Origin: Hormiphora californensis
Lineage: Eukaryota; Ctenophora; Tentaculata; Cydippida; Pleurobrachiidae
Length of the DNA: 64,000 nucleotides
Assembly (NCBI GenBank): GCA_020137815.1
Contig: CM035359.1
Coordinates: 5,302,856 to 5,366,855 of the forward strand
Direction of reading: 5' to 3'
The notes under the pieces are model-generated. The model did no database searches and was not told the origin of the DNA. It saw only the letters and a program-made list of their open reading frames with translations. The translations under genes were made by a program, and so were the position numbers. Of this stretch, positions 37,222 to 43,410 are shown piece by piece (position 1 is the stretch's first letter; every line of letters starts with the position of its first letter).

Positions 37222-39350
37222 TGATATATTGTGTCCTAATAGACATAAATAAATAATAATTATATTTTATTATTATATATTGTGTCCTAAGACACAGGTC
37301 ACAAAATTTCCATGCACACACACACTCACAGGATCTCTCCTGTGAGGCAGGCCCTACTACTACTACTACTGCCTCTCTCTCTCTCTCTTATTCTCCCATT
37401 TTCTCTCACAGTCCTTGGTCCATAGCTTCATTTCTACTGGTCTGTAATTTACATACACAACACTGCTTTAATCTCCCTGCCTAGAGTAGGTACATCCTTC
37501 TCCGGCAGGGGCAACTCTTGTAAAACAAGAAGGAAAAACAAAGATGGATGGTGACACATATAAGAACGATGAAGAAGAAAAAGATGGATCAGTAGTCTAA
37601 ACATTTCGGCTTCCACATATATGTTTGATACCGCGAATCTGATTATATACCGAGATCCCCTTGGTCACGAAGTCACCCCTGCATGTTTATGTGGAGGGGT
37701 TATTTCATTACCAAGAAATATCTGGCCCTCCCTGCAATCGTAATCACATTTCACACTGGCTTATTTCTCGTTTAGCTCCCTTACGTGTCTTTCGTCCTCC
37801 AATCCTCTCTATTTTACTGTCTGGCGCCGCGACCCCATCTGAGCGCACTGATTTGAGAATCAAATGGGGGTATGGCGCCGCCATTTTATCGCTATACCTA
37901 CCTCGCTCTCTAACATCTGACTACCCCTGCAGGGTGACATGAACAGACACATGAAGCTAGTGCATCAGGTAGTTGCAGAGGGAGAGGAGCCGAAGGCCCG
38001 GAAAAGGAAACCCTACAGTCGGGTAGGAAGGTCGCAACACAAATCGATGGCTCATGTGCGTACAGTTTGACTTTGGTTTCAGTTCATGTGCTCAAGCCTC
38101 AAAAAATTATAATGTTTTTCTCGCTCATTACATGCAAAAATTTGTCTAATCATATAATTCATAAATTCCGCCCCCACAGATAATAATAGATGAGGCAAGA
38201 CCAGGAGAGGGTGAGATTTTAGAGACTTCAACATCTTACCCAACTTCTGAGATCTATGACCTACCAGCGTCTCTCTACGATGTGGAAATGGGGCCTGCTG
38301 CAGATAATCTGTAAGTGGACGCTCTAATTGTTTATACAGTCGGACCCCGATTTAGTGGCAGGATTTTTTTTCCCCGATATAGGAAATTAACATTATTTGA
38401 ACCCGATTTAGTGGCACCCCGATTTAGTGGCAGGATGTTTTTCCCCCGAGGGTGCCACTAAATCGGGGTCCGACTGTAGTATTATAAAGGGGGGGGCCAA
38501 AAAGCCAAATCCACCCTGAAATCTGACCTTCTCTCAGTCTGCAGTCGTTACTTCTTTGTCTCTCTGTAAGGCAGCGGATTACGGGGCCCCGGATGAGACG
38601 CCCGTATAGATCGCCCGTACCAGTCCCCCGTACATTTGCTTTGCGCATTACGTTTCATCGCACTTTCACCACAACAAAACACTTGCGCGTTACGCGCATG
38701 TGTTTTGTTGTGGTGAAAGTGTGGTGAAACGTAATGCGCAAAGCAAATGTACGGGGGACTGGTACGGGCGATCTATACGGGCGATCTATTCGAGCCCCCG
38801 TAATCCCCCGTGTATCTCTCACTTATTCTCTACTCTATACATGTATGGGGGACTCATCACGCCTGCTGGGTGAAATGTGGGATCTGATCCGTCATAGGGT
38901 GATCTGATCCTTCATTGGGGTGATCTGATCCTCGGTGGATGGATTTGATCATTGGTGGGGTGATGTGATGTGATCTGATGACGGGAATTTTTGGAACCCT
39001 CAACATGCATCAGGGGGAGTATACTGCATTCGGACCCGAGTTACCGGGATGCTCAATGAGGCTCATGAGGCATTGGTCATGGGAAAGGGTTTTGGCTCTA
39101 TATCGGGGGTATTTAATCCTCCCAGTAAATCTAATCGGGGGCCGGTAAATCGGAGTCCGACTGTACTTTGAAAACCACTCAAATCAAAATCATAATCCCA
39201 ATTTGTATCCCCAGGACACCTGGTGCAGCAGACCCGGACAAGACGGCAGCAATATCGGACAACACTGTATCACCGGGAGATGCAGCAGTGAGCTTAACGG
39301 ACCAATACAAGGATGGATTTGTTATGTTATCAGACATTGGAAATACTTGA
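15163..39350 (+). CDS. C2H2 zinc-finger protein gene, 12 exons
   Basis: Predicted nuclear DNA-binding protein of 566 residues. Exons: 15163-15201, 15435-15782, 16077-16190, 16446-16601, 16875-17016, 17210-17340, 33279-33416, 33670-33750, 36751-36912, 37933-38055, 38180-38310 and 39215-39350 (stop). Every junction has AG/GT borders and the phase is kept throughout. The N-terminus is low-complexity (Gln/Asp/Ser/Thr repeats), then a basic patch and an acidic stretch (DLLDEDTAPSESEDEDQDME). Three C2H2 fingers of C-x2-C-x12-H-x4-H form lie at about residues 369-448, followed by a basic ARKRKPYS region and a short acidic end. Introns cut through fingers 1 and 3. Intron 6 is 15.9 kb and full of transposons, and it holds a sulfotransferase gene on the other strand. 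Exon 1 is the least certain. The family and targets are unknown. Confidence 0.75.
16602..16874. other. Intron 4, copy 2 (empty site)
   Basis: Contains short tandem ATATATACCGGGGAG units near 16720-16770 and a C run at about 16796-16812. It corresponds to the uninserted version of the site that holds the 1.84-kb TIR element in copy 1. Confidence 0.5.
17341..18370. other. Start of intron 6, hairpins only
   Basis: No exon is recognised. A strong hairpin at about 17935-17970 pairs ACTGTGTTTCGCG with CGCGAAACACAGT around CGCCCCACC. A second inverted pair (GGAGGGTTAAAACATAACAAG near 18131 against its complement near 18215) lies just past the sulfotransferase stop. Confidence 0.45.
18378..19601 (-). 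CDS. Carbohydrate sulfotransferase (HNK-1/CHST8-14 type)
   Basis: Single-exon frame of 407 residues, a normal length for this Golgi family. Residues 10-30 are a hydrophobic signal anchor (type II topology), followed by a Pro/Glu-rich stem. The PAPS-binding 5'-phosphosulfate motif is YCPIFKAASS (residues 144-153) and the 3'-phosphate motif is VRNPFDRVLSAYRDK (197-211), with Arg and Ser in the expected places. Such enzymes transfer sulfate from PAPS to sugar hydroxyls on glycoproteins or glycosaminoglycans in the Golgi lumen. The precise acceptor sugar cannot be told from sequence. It lies wholly inside intron 6 of the zinc-finger gene on the opposite strand. The intronless form is compatible with retroposition. 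Confidence 0.85.
   Translation of the reverse strand: MIQTTHGNLIKILYLIVYTMVVMTLGAILLNHPISEPVKKTICSNDVHQYSEVVAGYEDRQKDVLEPTNPAQLPTEPISEPVCEPRLKPTPTNCSTDSETFLKLIKERRELVQERCKSLKQYRQDSVPSEKWFLDKTGNQGIVYCPIFKAASSFTEAHFCPPYFSANICADIGAAQWRKKGVNKKKAPTGTPKLLTVRNPFDRVLSAYRDKIQALKPNNPYREPIFNEIVRHHRFISFEDRSKRDKLLNEAKEMSKTIPYERGVSVYVNGSTNPYLNPVSATFPEFIKNLLTDHWQNEHWSEMTERCAPCKENYEYILKTEDYMCEFPMFLDVIGASDIKIDNKKKSNINDARKDSQYADVFEYYGQLADDTIDAFVQWFKDDCFLFDYDCERLACEIKEWKNRNNL
20304..21136. mobile_element. G-run-bounded element with 8-bp TSD
   Basis: Ends are GGGGGGGGCCGGCTGAAG and its complement, followed inward by GAAGTTTTTGAAGTTT repeats. It is flanked by AAATATTA on both sides (left copy directly before the G run, right copy after the C run). 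The empty site, AAATATTATTCTTATC, is present in the opposite arm, so the 8-bp duplication is well supported. There is no coding sequence. Confidence 0.8.
21157..21723. mobile_element. G-run-bounded element with GCCAGATC tandem repeats
   Basis: Bounded by a G run plus CAAGGCCAAAAAAAGCC and its complement. The interior 21380-21665 consists of about 15-bp AAAAAAAGCCAGATC units with variants. The empty site in the opposite arm (ACCTTTAAAACATATTAG, read on this strand) suggests a short TAAA duplication. A truncated relative sits at 38488-38525. Confidence 0.75.
22450..22606. mobile_element. pogo/Tigger-like MITE
   Basis: TIRs CAGTCGGACCCCGATTTACC and complement, flanked by TA on each side (22448-22449 and 22607-22608). 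CAGT-initiated TIRs with TA duplications are typical of pogo/Tigger elements of the Tc1/mariner superfamily. Internal blocks alternate CCCGATATACCGGG and CCCGATTTACCGGG. Non-coding. Confidence 0.8.
22609..23540. other. Centre of the composite foldback
   Basis: Unpaired spacer between the arms. It holds CTCTCTCAC microsatellite tracts (22796-22835), CTGTCTGTCTG repeats (23305-23360) and a G-rich run at 23455-23471. The segment just before this spacer (22225-22440) has short irregular repeats of TAGATACCCCTCAGA type. No gene is recognised. Confidence 0.45.
23541..25015. mobile_element. Right arm of the composite foldback
   Basis: Inverted match to 19645-22230 with the nested elements missing. 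It has its own insertion at about 23955-24160 beginning with an ACAACAACAAC tract. It ends in GAGATTCTTGCGGCAGC and a C run at about 25001-25014. Confidence 0.75.
23618..23764. mobile_element. pogo/Tigger-like MITE, second copy
   Basis: TIRs CAGTCGGACCCCGATTTACC/GGTAAATCGGGGTCCGACTG with TA flanks. Its left part carries a foreign CTGTCTGGCGCCGCGACC motif that also occurs at about 37818, so a small insertion or recombination is likely. Confidence 0.75.
25016..25445. mobile_element. G-run-bounded fragment
   Basis: A G run at 25277-25289 followed by GGGATTTGCC and AAATTGAAATTTTATTG is related, inverted, to 9880-9964. It ends near a small GGGGGCTTCGCCCCC hairpin (25399-25413). The remaining sequence is unassigned. 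Confidence 0.4.
25446..25746 (+). mobile_element. Helitron, family B
   Basis: Begins TCTATTATAATTTGGAGATG and ends with an 8-bp hairpin (GCGCACCC, loop GGT, GGGTGCGC) whose last base starts CTAG (25743-25746) beside a T. This is a Helitron-type 3' end. The body (CGTTAGGCGGTATCTAAGCG) recurs at 29.37, 26.57-26.85, 51.77 and 52.68 kb. Non-autonomous. Confidence 0.85.
25747..26569. other. Intronic, hairpins, no gene seen
   Basis: Two adjacent hairpins at about 25836-25888: CGGGTGAAGGCC pairing with the complementary GGCTTTCACCCG, then TGCCTTTT paired with AAAAGGCA. An alternating CG tract (CGCGCGCGCG) lies near 26011. No exon or RNA gene is recognised. Confidence 0.4.
26570..26845 (-). mobile_element. 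Helitron, family B (reverse)
   Basis: CTAG at 26570-26573 is followed by GCGCACCC ATT GGGTGCGC (the reversed terminal hairpin) and a second GC hairpin ACCCGGCTTCGCCGGATGG. The body is alignable with 25446-25746. The 5' end is lost after about 26845. Confidence 0.75.
26846..28200. other. Intronic, no gene recognised
   Basis: Contains overlapping palindromes of TTCCATATGGAATT type (27600-27665). An open frame at 27674-27982 has no recognisable motif. I cannot assign function. Confidence 0.35.
28200..28826 (+). mobile_element. Helitron, family C
   Basis: Ends with TTCGCCC GTA GGGCGAA, CGGGCCTA and CTAG (28823-28826), the same terminus as 32273-32276. The 5' boundary is a guess. Confidence 0.6.
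28365..28775 (+). pseudogene. Frameshifted ORF inside a family-C Helitron
   Basis: An open frame from 28369 encodes an Arg-rich helical segment (QRLSRSRRTAAVREQARE), continuing to YIAAKFSRDEFLEQH. Shifting frame near 28640 continues into LHDIDLLNSHLDIVRK and MSREKVRDRLGTDGAGDV before a stop at about 28775. It lies just upstream of a family-C Helitron terminus (CTAG 28823-28826) and between TGCACGTGCA-type palindromes, so it may be a captured gene piece or a remnant of a transposon protein. Not identified. Confidence 0.35.
28827..29367. other. Intronic, no gene recognised
   Basis: No repeat unit, exon or RNA gene identified. Confidence 0.3.
29368..29651 (+). mobile_element. Helitron B, first of a six-element array
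   Basis: Family-B body (GTTAGGCGGTATCTAAGCG, then CCACCCGGCGGAGCCGGGTGG) and terminal hairpin GCGCACCC GGT GGGTGCGC with CTAG at 29648-29651. The extreme 5' end is replaced or truncated. Confidence 0.8.
29652..30226 (+). mobile_element. Helitron A, second of the array
   Basis: Starts TCTATATTATAAAGTA directly after the preceding CTAG and ends GACTTCAATGGGCTTTCTAG. It carries a TGCACGTGCA palindrome and a segment also found in the copies at 52.8-53.7 kb. A 118-bp TIR element (TAAGCCTGT...ACAGGCTTA, about 29939-30056) is inserted relative to those copies. A long G run lies near the 3' end. Confidence 0.85.
30227..31078 (+). mobile_element. Helitron A, third of the array, with nested foldback
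   Basis: Starts TCCTTATTATAAAG and ends GACTTCAATGGGCTTTCTAG. A foldback (about 30422-30948) with TAGTAGAGGCAATAATTAC ends interrupts a conserved AGTTATGG...GTAAAACG block that is intact at 31440 and 40911. Confidence 0.8.
30422..30948. mobile_element. Foldback MITE inside a Helitron
   Basis: Arms of about 240 bp mirror around 30660 (GACATCTCCACGAAGTCTGG and complement). The probable target duplication is TGG. It inserted after the Helitron. One extra segment (AGTTGCCAAGTTAGACTG, near 30862) is present only in the right arm. Confidence 0.8.
31079..31220 (+). mobile_element. Short Helitron B, fourth of the array
   Basis: A 142-bp element with the family-B 5' end (CTCTATTATAATTTGGAGATG) and a GCACCC AAT GGGTGC hairpin ending in CTAG at 31217-31220. 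It contains one TGCACGTGCA. Confidence 0.8.
31221..31540 (+). mobile_element. Helitron A-related, fifth of the array
   Basis: Starts TCTATATTAAAAAAGG directly after the preceding CTAG and ends with CTAG at 31537-31540. It carries two TTGCACGTGCA palindromes and the GAGTTATGGCGTAAAACGTC block. Confidence 0.75.
31541..32276 (+). mobile_element. Helitron C, sixth of the array
   Basis: Directly follows the fifth element and ends in the hairpin TTCGCCC GTA GGGCGAA with CTAG 32273-32276. It shares GGTACCGTAACTTAAGATGG with the reversed copies at 7424 and 33769. Confidence 0.8.
32277..33278. other. End of intron 6
   Basis: A hairpin at about 32567-32613 pairs GCTAGGCCATTGAGTTA with its complement. 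A GTTATCCCGGGATAAC palindrome lies at 33049-33064. No exon was found before 33279. Confidence 0.4.
33556..33592. other. Perfect GC-rich hairpin in intron 7
   Basis: ATATCGCGCCCC, loop GTGC, GGGGCGCGATAT: a 12-bp perfect stem between exons 7 and 8. No other copy was found in the window, and its function is unknown. Confidence 0.6.
33769..34400 (-). mobile_element. Helitron, family C (reverse)
   Basis: CTAG at 33769-33772 followed by the reversed hairpin GGGCGAA-type terminus. The body aligns with 7424-7995 (GGCGGGATCGCTGCGAG, GCCCCACTCCA). The 5' end is near 34380-34400. Confidence 0.8.
34401..34941. mobile_element. TIR element, 0.54 kb
   Basis: Ends GCAGTCCTGTCGACATCTAC and its near-complement at 34915-34941, each continued by CACTTCAAATC. 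The interior holds a CCACGCGACAGCGTGG hairpin. Non-coding. Confidence 0.75.
34988..35210 (-). mobile_element. Helitron, family D (reverse)
   Basis: CTAG at 34988-34991 followed by AAAGCCTGTTAAAGTAGAGC, then CGCACGTGCAGCA and TTGCACGTGTGG, as in the copy at 41047. The 5' end is lost at the next element. Confidence 0.7.
35211..36316. mobile_element. Foldback/TIR element, 1.1 kb
   Basis: GGCCCAAATTAAAGGGAGGG at 35209 and its complement at about 36299-36318. The TIRs are about 140 bp. The AT-rich interior has no ORF of note. Confidence 0.8.
36359..36480. repeat. Fragment of the 6.4-7.4 kb palindrome family
   Basis: AACCCATAAAAGCC...AAATCCTAAATTTAGGATTTGAGCAC followed by AATTAGACACCAAA matches one arm of the palindrome at 7247-7345. 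A solitary, diverged piece. Confidence 0.65.
36963..37134. mobile_element. pogo/Tigger-like MITE
   Basis: Right TIR AATCGGGGTCCGACTG intact with TA; left TIR slightly decayed (AGTCGGACCCCGATTTACC). Located 50 bp downstream of exon 9. Confidence 0.75.
37135..37932. other. Intron 9 remainder, microsatellites
   Basis: A CT tract at 37189-37218 and CTACTACTACTA/CTCTCTCT tracts near 37350-37388. No gene is recognised. Confidence 0.45.
38337..38476. mobile_element. pogo/Tigger-like MITE
   Basis: TA-flanked TIRs CAGTCGGACCCCGATTTAGT and complement. The inner repeat reads GATTTAGTGGCA rather than GATTTACCGGG, so this is a second subfamily (also at 9262-9291). Confidence 0.8.
38573..38818. mobile_element. 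Palindromic MITE, about 245 bp
   Basis: Arms GCGCATTACGTTTCATCGCAC... and ...GTGGTGAAACGTAATGCGC mirror around ACTTGCGCGTTACGCGCATG. The outer parts repeat GCCCGTATAGATCGCCCGTA units. A second copy lies at 40230-40680. Confidence 0.85.
39024..39163. mobile_element. Decayed pogo/Tigger-like MITE
   Basis: Degenerate TIRs (TTCGGACCCGAGTTACC and GGTAAATCGGAGTCCGACTG). Ends 51 bp before the last zinc-finger exon. Confidence 0.6.
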
Positions 39351-40041
39351 ACAATATTATTTTAATTTGGAAGGACACATTACATTTACAGATCGTGAGA
39401 GAGAAATATCATGAAACACAAATTTTTCGGCAAAATTGACTTCAAAAGTTGACTTCAAAAGTTGACTTCAAAAGTATATCTTTTAGACTGTAAAATTATG
39501 CAGTTTATTTTGATACAGCCAATTTGACTGTCATGTTTGTTTGTTATCATGATATATATATGTATGATATATGATCAGTATCATAATATGAAAGGAGAAG
39601 TGCACTATGTCATCTTTTATTCTTTTATTATTATTATTACAACAAAACACAGTTTATTGCTTCTTGGTTGTAGTGGTGTTGAAGTGTTGAAGAATCTGTC
39701 AGGCCAATGCTCTGACCACAGTTCTCGCGCGCGCGAGAATGGGTCAGGCCAATGCTCTGACAGTGAAGAATGCTAAATATTAATTTGCCGCAGACGTCGT
39801 TCCAACGAAGTCTAGATCACGGGTTTCGCGTCTAGACGGCGCAGCGTCTGGACGTATGGACGCCGTCTAGACAGAGTCAGACGGGATTGAGACGGGATTG
39901 AGACGTGCCGTCTGAAACGGTCTCTATCCGTTAAGACGGAGTTGAACGAAATCAGATGGTGTTAGACGAAATCAGATGGTGTTGAACGAAATCAGATGGT
40001 GTTGGACGAAATCAGCAGGTGTCTACTGTCTATGTCACCAC
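39351..40041. other. 3' flank of the zinc-finger gene
   Basis: Contains AAAGTTGACTTCA direct repeats (39442-39472), an inverted CTGACC/TCTCGCGCGCGCGAGA unit near 39722-39745, and AACGAAATCAGATGGTGTT tandem repeats (39951-40020). No clear polyadenylation hexamer is obvious. Confidence 0.4.
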
Positions 40042-40182
40042 CCTACTAAAATATAGTTCGACGCAACGCGACGCGCGATCGATGAACGATCGATAAACGA
40101 TCGATAAACGATCGATATCGATCGTTTATCGATCGTTCATCGATCGCGCGTCGCGTCGCGTCGAACTATATTTTAGTAGGGC
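40042..40182. mobile_element. Perfect palindromic MITE
   Basis: CCCTACTAAAATATAGTTCG at one end and its exact complement at the other. The core consists of alternating CGATCGAT and GATAAACGATC blocks centred near 40114. About 140 bp, fully self-complementary. Confidence 0.85.
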
Positions 40183-40229
40183 AAGGACCTGATGGCTCCA
40201 GACTTTGAGCTACCTTTGCCACCGTAACA

Positions 40230-40680
40230 CGGGGGATTACGGGGGCTCGAATAGATCGCCCGTATAGATCGCCCGTACCAGTCGCCCGTACATTTGCTTT
40301 GCGCATTATCCTGCATTTTCGGAACGTGTTCGACTCAACACTGCGCGCCGCAGACTGTACCAAACCCGGTCGAACAAGCTAACAATAGTGCAATTACATG
40401 CGCGCGATGTACTATATCGCATGGAAGTTCACTATTGTTAGCTCGCTCACCCGGGCTAGCTCGAGCACCCGCGACGCGCAATGCCGAGACGAACACGCTC
40501 CGAAAAGAGAGCATTACGTTTCATCGCACTTTCACCACAAATAAGGTACATGCGCGTTACGCGCATGTGTTTTGTTGTGATGAAAGTGTGGTGAAACGTA
40601 ATGCGCAAAGCAAATGTACGGGCGACTGGTACGGGCGACTGGTACGGGCGTCTCATCCGGGCCCCCGTAATCCGCTACAT
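40230..40680. mobile_element. Palindromic MITE with a nested element
   Basis: Second copy of the 38573-38818 family. Its left arm is interrupted at about 40311-40510 by an element whose ends are inverted (TTTCGGAACGTGTTCG and CGAACACGCTCCGAAAAG) and which contains an inner GCTAACAATAGTG pair. Confidence 0.75.
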
Positions 40681-41046
40681 TCACGGGGTAAACACAGGGT
40701 ATAACAGATGGTTCGTCTATCTTTAAAAGGGAATGTACTGGTACCAAAAGTAGCTCAAATCATAGGGCAACCTTTCCGGCCTACTAATTTCAATTAGTTT
40801 TGGTATAATTTGCATTGTTTTTGGGATTTTTTATCCATTTAGAATCTAAAGACCTCGATCCCCTCTTTCTAAAGATCCCAGAAAATTTGAAATTGGTTGA
40901 GAAATAGCCGAGTTATGGCGTAAAACGTCTCAAAATCGTGCAAAAATTGAATTTCAACGCATGAATCCCTTTGTATCAATACTGGTGTATAATACACCAG
41001 CTCGTCGCGTAGCAGCTGTCATGTAGCACTGGGAAATTCACTGTAA

Positions 41047-41290
41047 CTAGAAAGCCCGTTGAAGTAGAGCACCCGTTGACCCGAATCCCCACACTCTCCC
41101 TCACCCACTACCCAGGAGCACCCCTCCCACCCGCTGCACCAACCCGCACGTGCAGCTTTCAATCACCCGCTGCGTAGGGGCTATGGCACTTCCTTGGCAA
41201 CCCCCTCTATTTGCACGTGTGGATACGCCATCTTCACTATCACGTCATAGAACGTCATAGCACGTCAACCAATCAAGGAATTGGTCCCGC
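41047..41290 (-). mobile_element. Helitron, family D (reverse)
   Basis: CTAG at 41047-41050 then AAAGCCCGTTGAAGTAGAGC, CCCGCACGTGCAGC and TTTGCACGTGTGGATA. Matches the 34988 copy. The GAGTTATGGCGTAAAACGTC block just before (40910-40930) belongs to the same or a neighbouring element. Confidence 0.7.
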
Positions 41291-41497
41291 TTGCGCGTCG
41301 TTTTACCGTGTTGAACTGCACCGTATTTATTCTTCATGCTTACCCCACGCCATATTTAATGTAAATAAAAATAAACAAATTTTTTAAGCAAAAAACAATA
41401 AAAATGTACACTTTTTACAGGTTATTATATCTATACACTATCTACAACAAGTTTTAACAATTGTACACACTGATCTACCCTCGACCATAATGTTGAC

Positions 41498-41605
41498 TGT
41501 TGAGTACGGTAGTATGGAAGATCTAGTAGGACGCACTTTATTGGCGCCAACCGGCGCCAAATGGCGCCAATAAAGTGCGTCCTACTAGATCTTCCATACT
41601 ACCGT
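41498..41605. repeat. 108-bp palindrome
   Basis: GAGTACGGTAGTATGGAAGA and complement, with a TTGGCGCCAA-rich core at 41540-41570. A small palindromic MITE or remnant. Confidence 0.75.
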
Positions 41606-42012
41606 TGAGTACTACTCAACAACTCGACACATCTAATCTCTTCAGTCTATTCCTGTTTCTCTTTCTTTCTATCTTTCTTCCTCGGCCTCTCTCACACACA
41701 CAGGCACAGGCACAGTATTTGAATTTCAATATCACAAAAATTCCATCATTGTCTGATAATGTCTTGATCAACTTCCACTAGGGGATGATCTTGATACATA
41801 TTTGTAGAATCCTGTACTAGTAGACGTTAGGTGTTATATCCTCTCAACTATTATTATCGCCCGAGGTGCAAGAGACCCGGTTTATCATGGCTCAAGCTGG
41901 TGTGTTGTCGTATATAGGGTTTACGAAACCGTAGTCGCTTTCTCAACCTGTAGAAGGTTAGATTAATAATTTACAACAAGCATCACACTAAACAAAGTTG
42001 TGACATTGGTAC

Positions 42013-43355
42013 TGCACGGCGTGCCTGGTGAAATTTTAACACGACCTAGCATGCGACGGGAAACCACCACTTGTACGTGGTAGCTGAGGGTCTACAGAAT
42101 GGCGCTACGGTGCGGGAAAAAACATTCCATTCCCTAAAATCTTTTTTTTTACTTTTATTTGATTTGGGTCAAAATTGGCTATATTAAACGTGGTCCCGAA
42201 AAATCCATAATGACTTAGCACACGAAATATGTCACCCCTACCTATTTTTGCACGTAGAATCGATTGCCGTTGAAGTCGAATCTCTAAAATGACTGTAAAA
42301 TGGTCAAAAGTTGATTTTTTACCATTTTTTGGAGGTTTTTGGCCCCTAAACCATTGAAAACGTTGAGATAGGAATTTGAAACTCGTGCCAATCGTTAAAA
42401 TGGTCATTTTTCTACCAAGAACCAAGTTTTCGTGTATATCCGATTTATGGTTAGATTTGGGCAAATTGTTGAAATCTGCCAACTAGGAGAACCGTAACTT
42501 GATTTTCTTGTTTTTTGGATTTTGGCATTTTTGACAAACTTCTGATTGAAATGGTCAATCGGGACACTGCTTAAGTTGTTTATGGGACAATTTTCGACTA
42601 AAATCCAAGATTTCATACCAATCCAATAACAGATCTTTGATTTATAGAAAATTTAAGTAGGCAAAACGGTGAAAATAAGCAAGAAAAGTTGTCATTTTCA
42701 CCGTTTTGCCTACTTAAATTTTCTATAAATCAAAGATCTGTTATTGGATTGGTATGAAATCTTGGATTTTAGTCGAAAATTGTCCCATAAACAACTTAAG
42801 CAGTGTCCCGATTGACCATTTCAATCAGAAGTTTGTCAAAAATGCCAAAATCCAAAAAACAAGAAAATCAAGTTACGGTTCTCCTAGTTGGCAGATTTCA
42901 ACAATTTGCCCAAATCTAACCATAAATCGGATATACACGAAAACTTGGTTCTTGGTAGAAAAATGACCATTTTAACGATTGGCACGAGTTTCAAATTCCT
43001 ATCTCAACGTTTTCAATGGTTTAGGGGCCAAAAACCTCCAAAAAATGGTAAAAAATCAACTTTTGACCATTTTACAGTCATTTTAGAGATTCGACTTCAA
43101 CGGCAATCGATTCTACGTGCAAAAATAGGTAGGGGTGACATATTTCGTGTGCTAAGTCATTATGGATTTTTCGGGACCACGTTTAATATAGCCAATTTTG
43201 ACCCAAATCAAATAAAAGTAAAAAAAAAGATTTTAGGGAATGGAATGTTTTTTCCCGCACCGTAGCGCCATTCTGTAGACCCTCAGCTACCACGTACAAG
43301 TGGTGGTTTCCCGTCGCATGCTAGGTCGTGTTAAAATTTCACCAGGCACGCCGTG
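42013..43355. mobile_element. 1.34-kb foldback with seemingly identical arms
   Basis: Arms of about 660 bp mirror around a 17-bp loop near 42684 (AAGCAAGAAAAGTTGTC). The translated open frames of the two arms (125 and 70 codons) are identical. The ends carry ACGGCGTGCCTGGTGAAATT and complement. It is a young foldback element, or a foldback artefact of sequencing or assembly. The ORFs have no motif I recognise. Confidence 0.85.
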
Positions 43356-43410
43356 ACTGATATTCAGTATCGAAACAGATCAATCAAATAGTCACGGCCC
43401 TATAATCATA

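Larger units (their letters stand above)
33279..38055 (+). other. Zinc-finger-coding exons (7 to 10)
   Basis: Sub-annotation of the zinc-finger gene. Exon 7 (33279-33416) is Pro/Ser-rich. Exon 8 (33670-33750) has CELCKKSFSQREHLM, completed by RHHKSIH at the start of exon 9. Exon 9 (36751-36912) contains finger 2 (CAFCGKGFTLKSHLLEHIR, then AVH) and the start of finger 3 (CVMCDWKFNRV). Exon 10 (37933-38055) completes finger 3 (GDMNRHMKLVH) and adds a basic tail. The cysteines, histidines and hydrophobic core positions are all in place. Confidence 0.85.

Noticed and set aside
42105-43265. Two identical 125-codon ORFs facing away from each other
   Set aside because: They are mirror images inside a palindrome, with low-complexity basic composition and no motif; best explained by the foldback structure.
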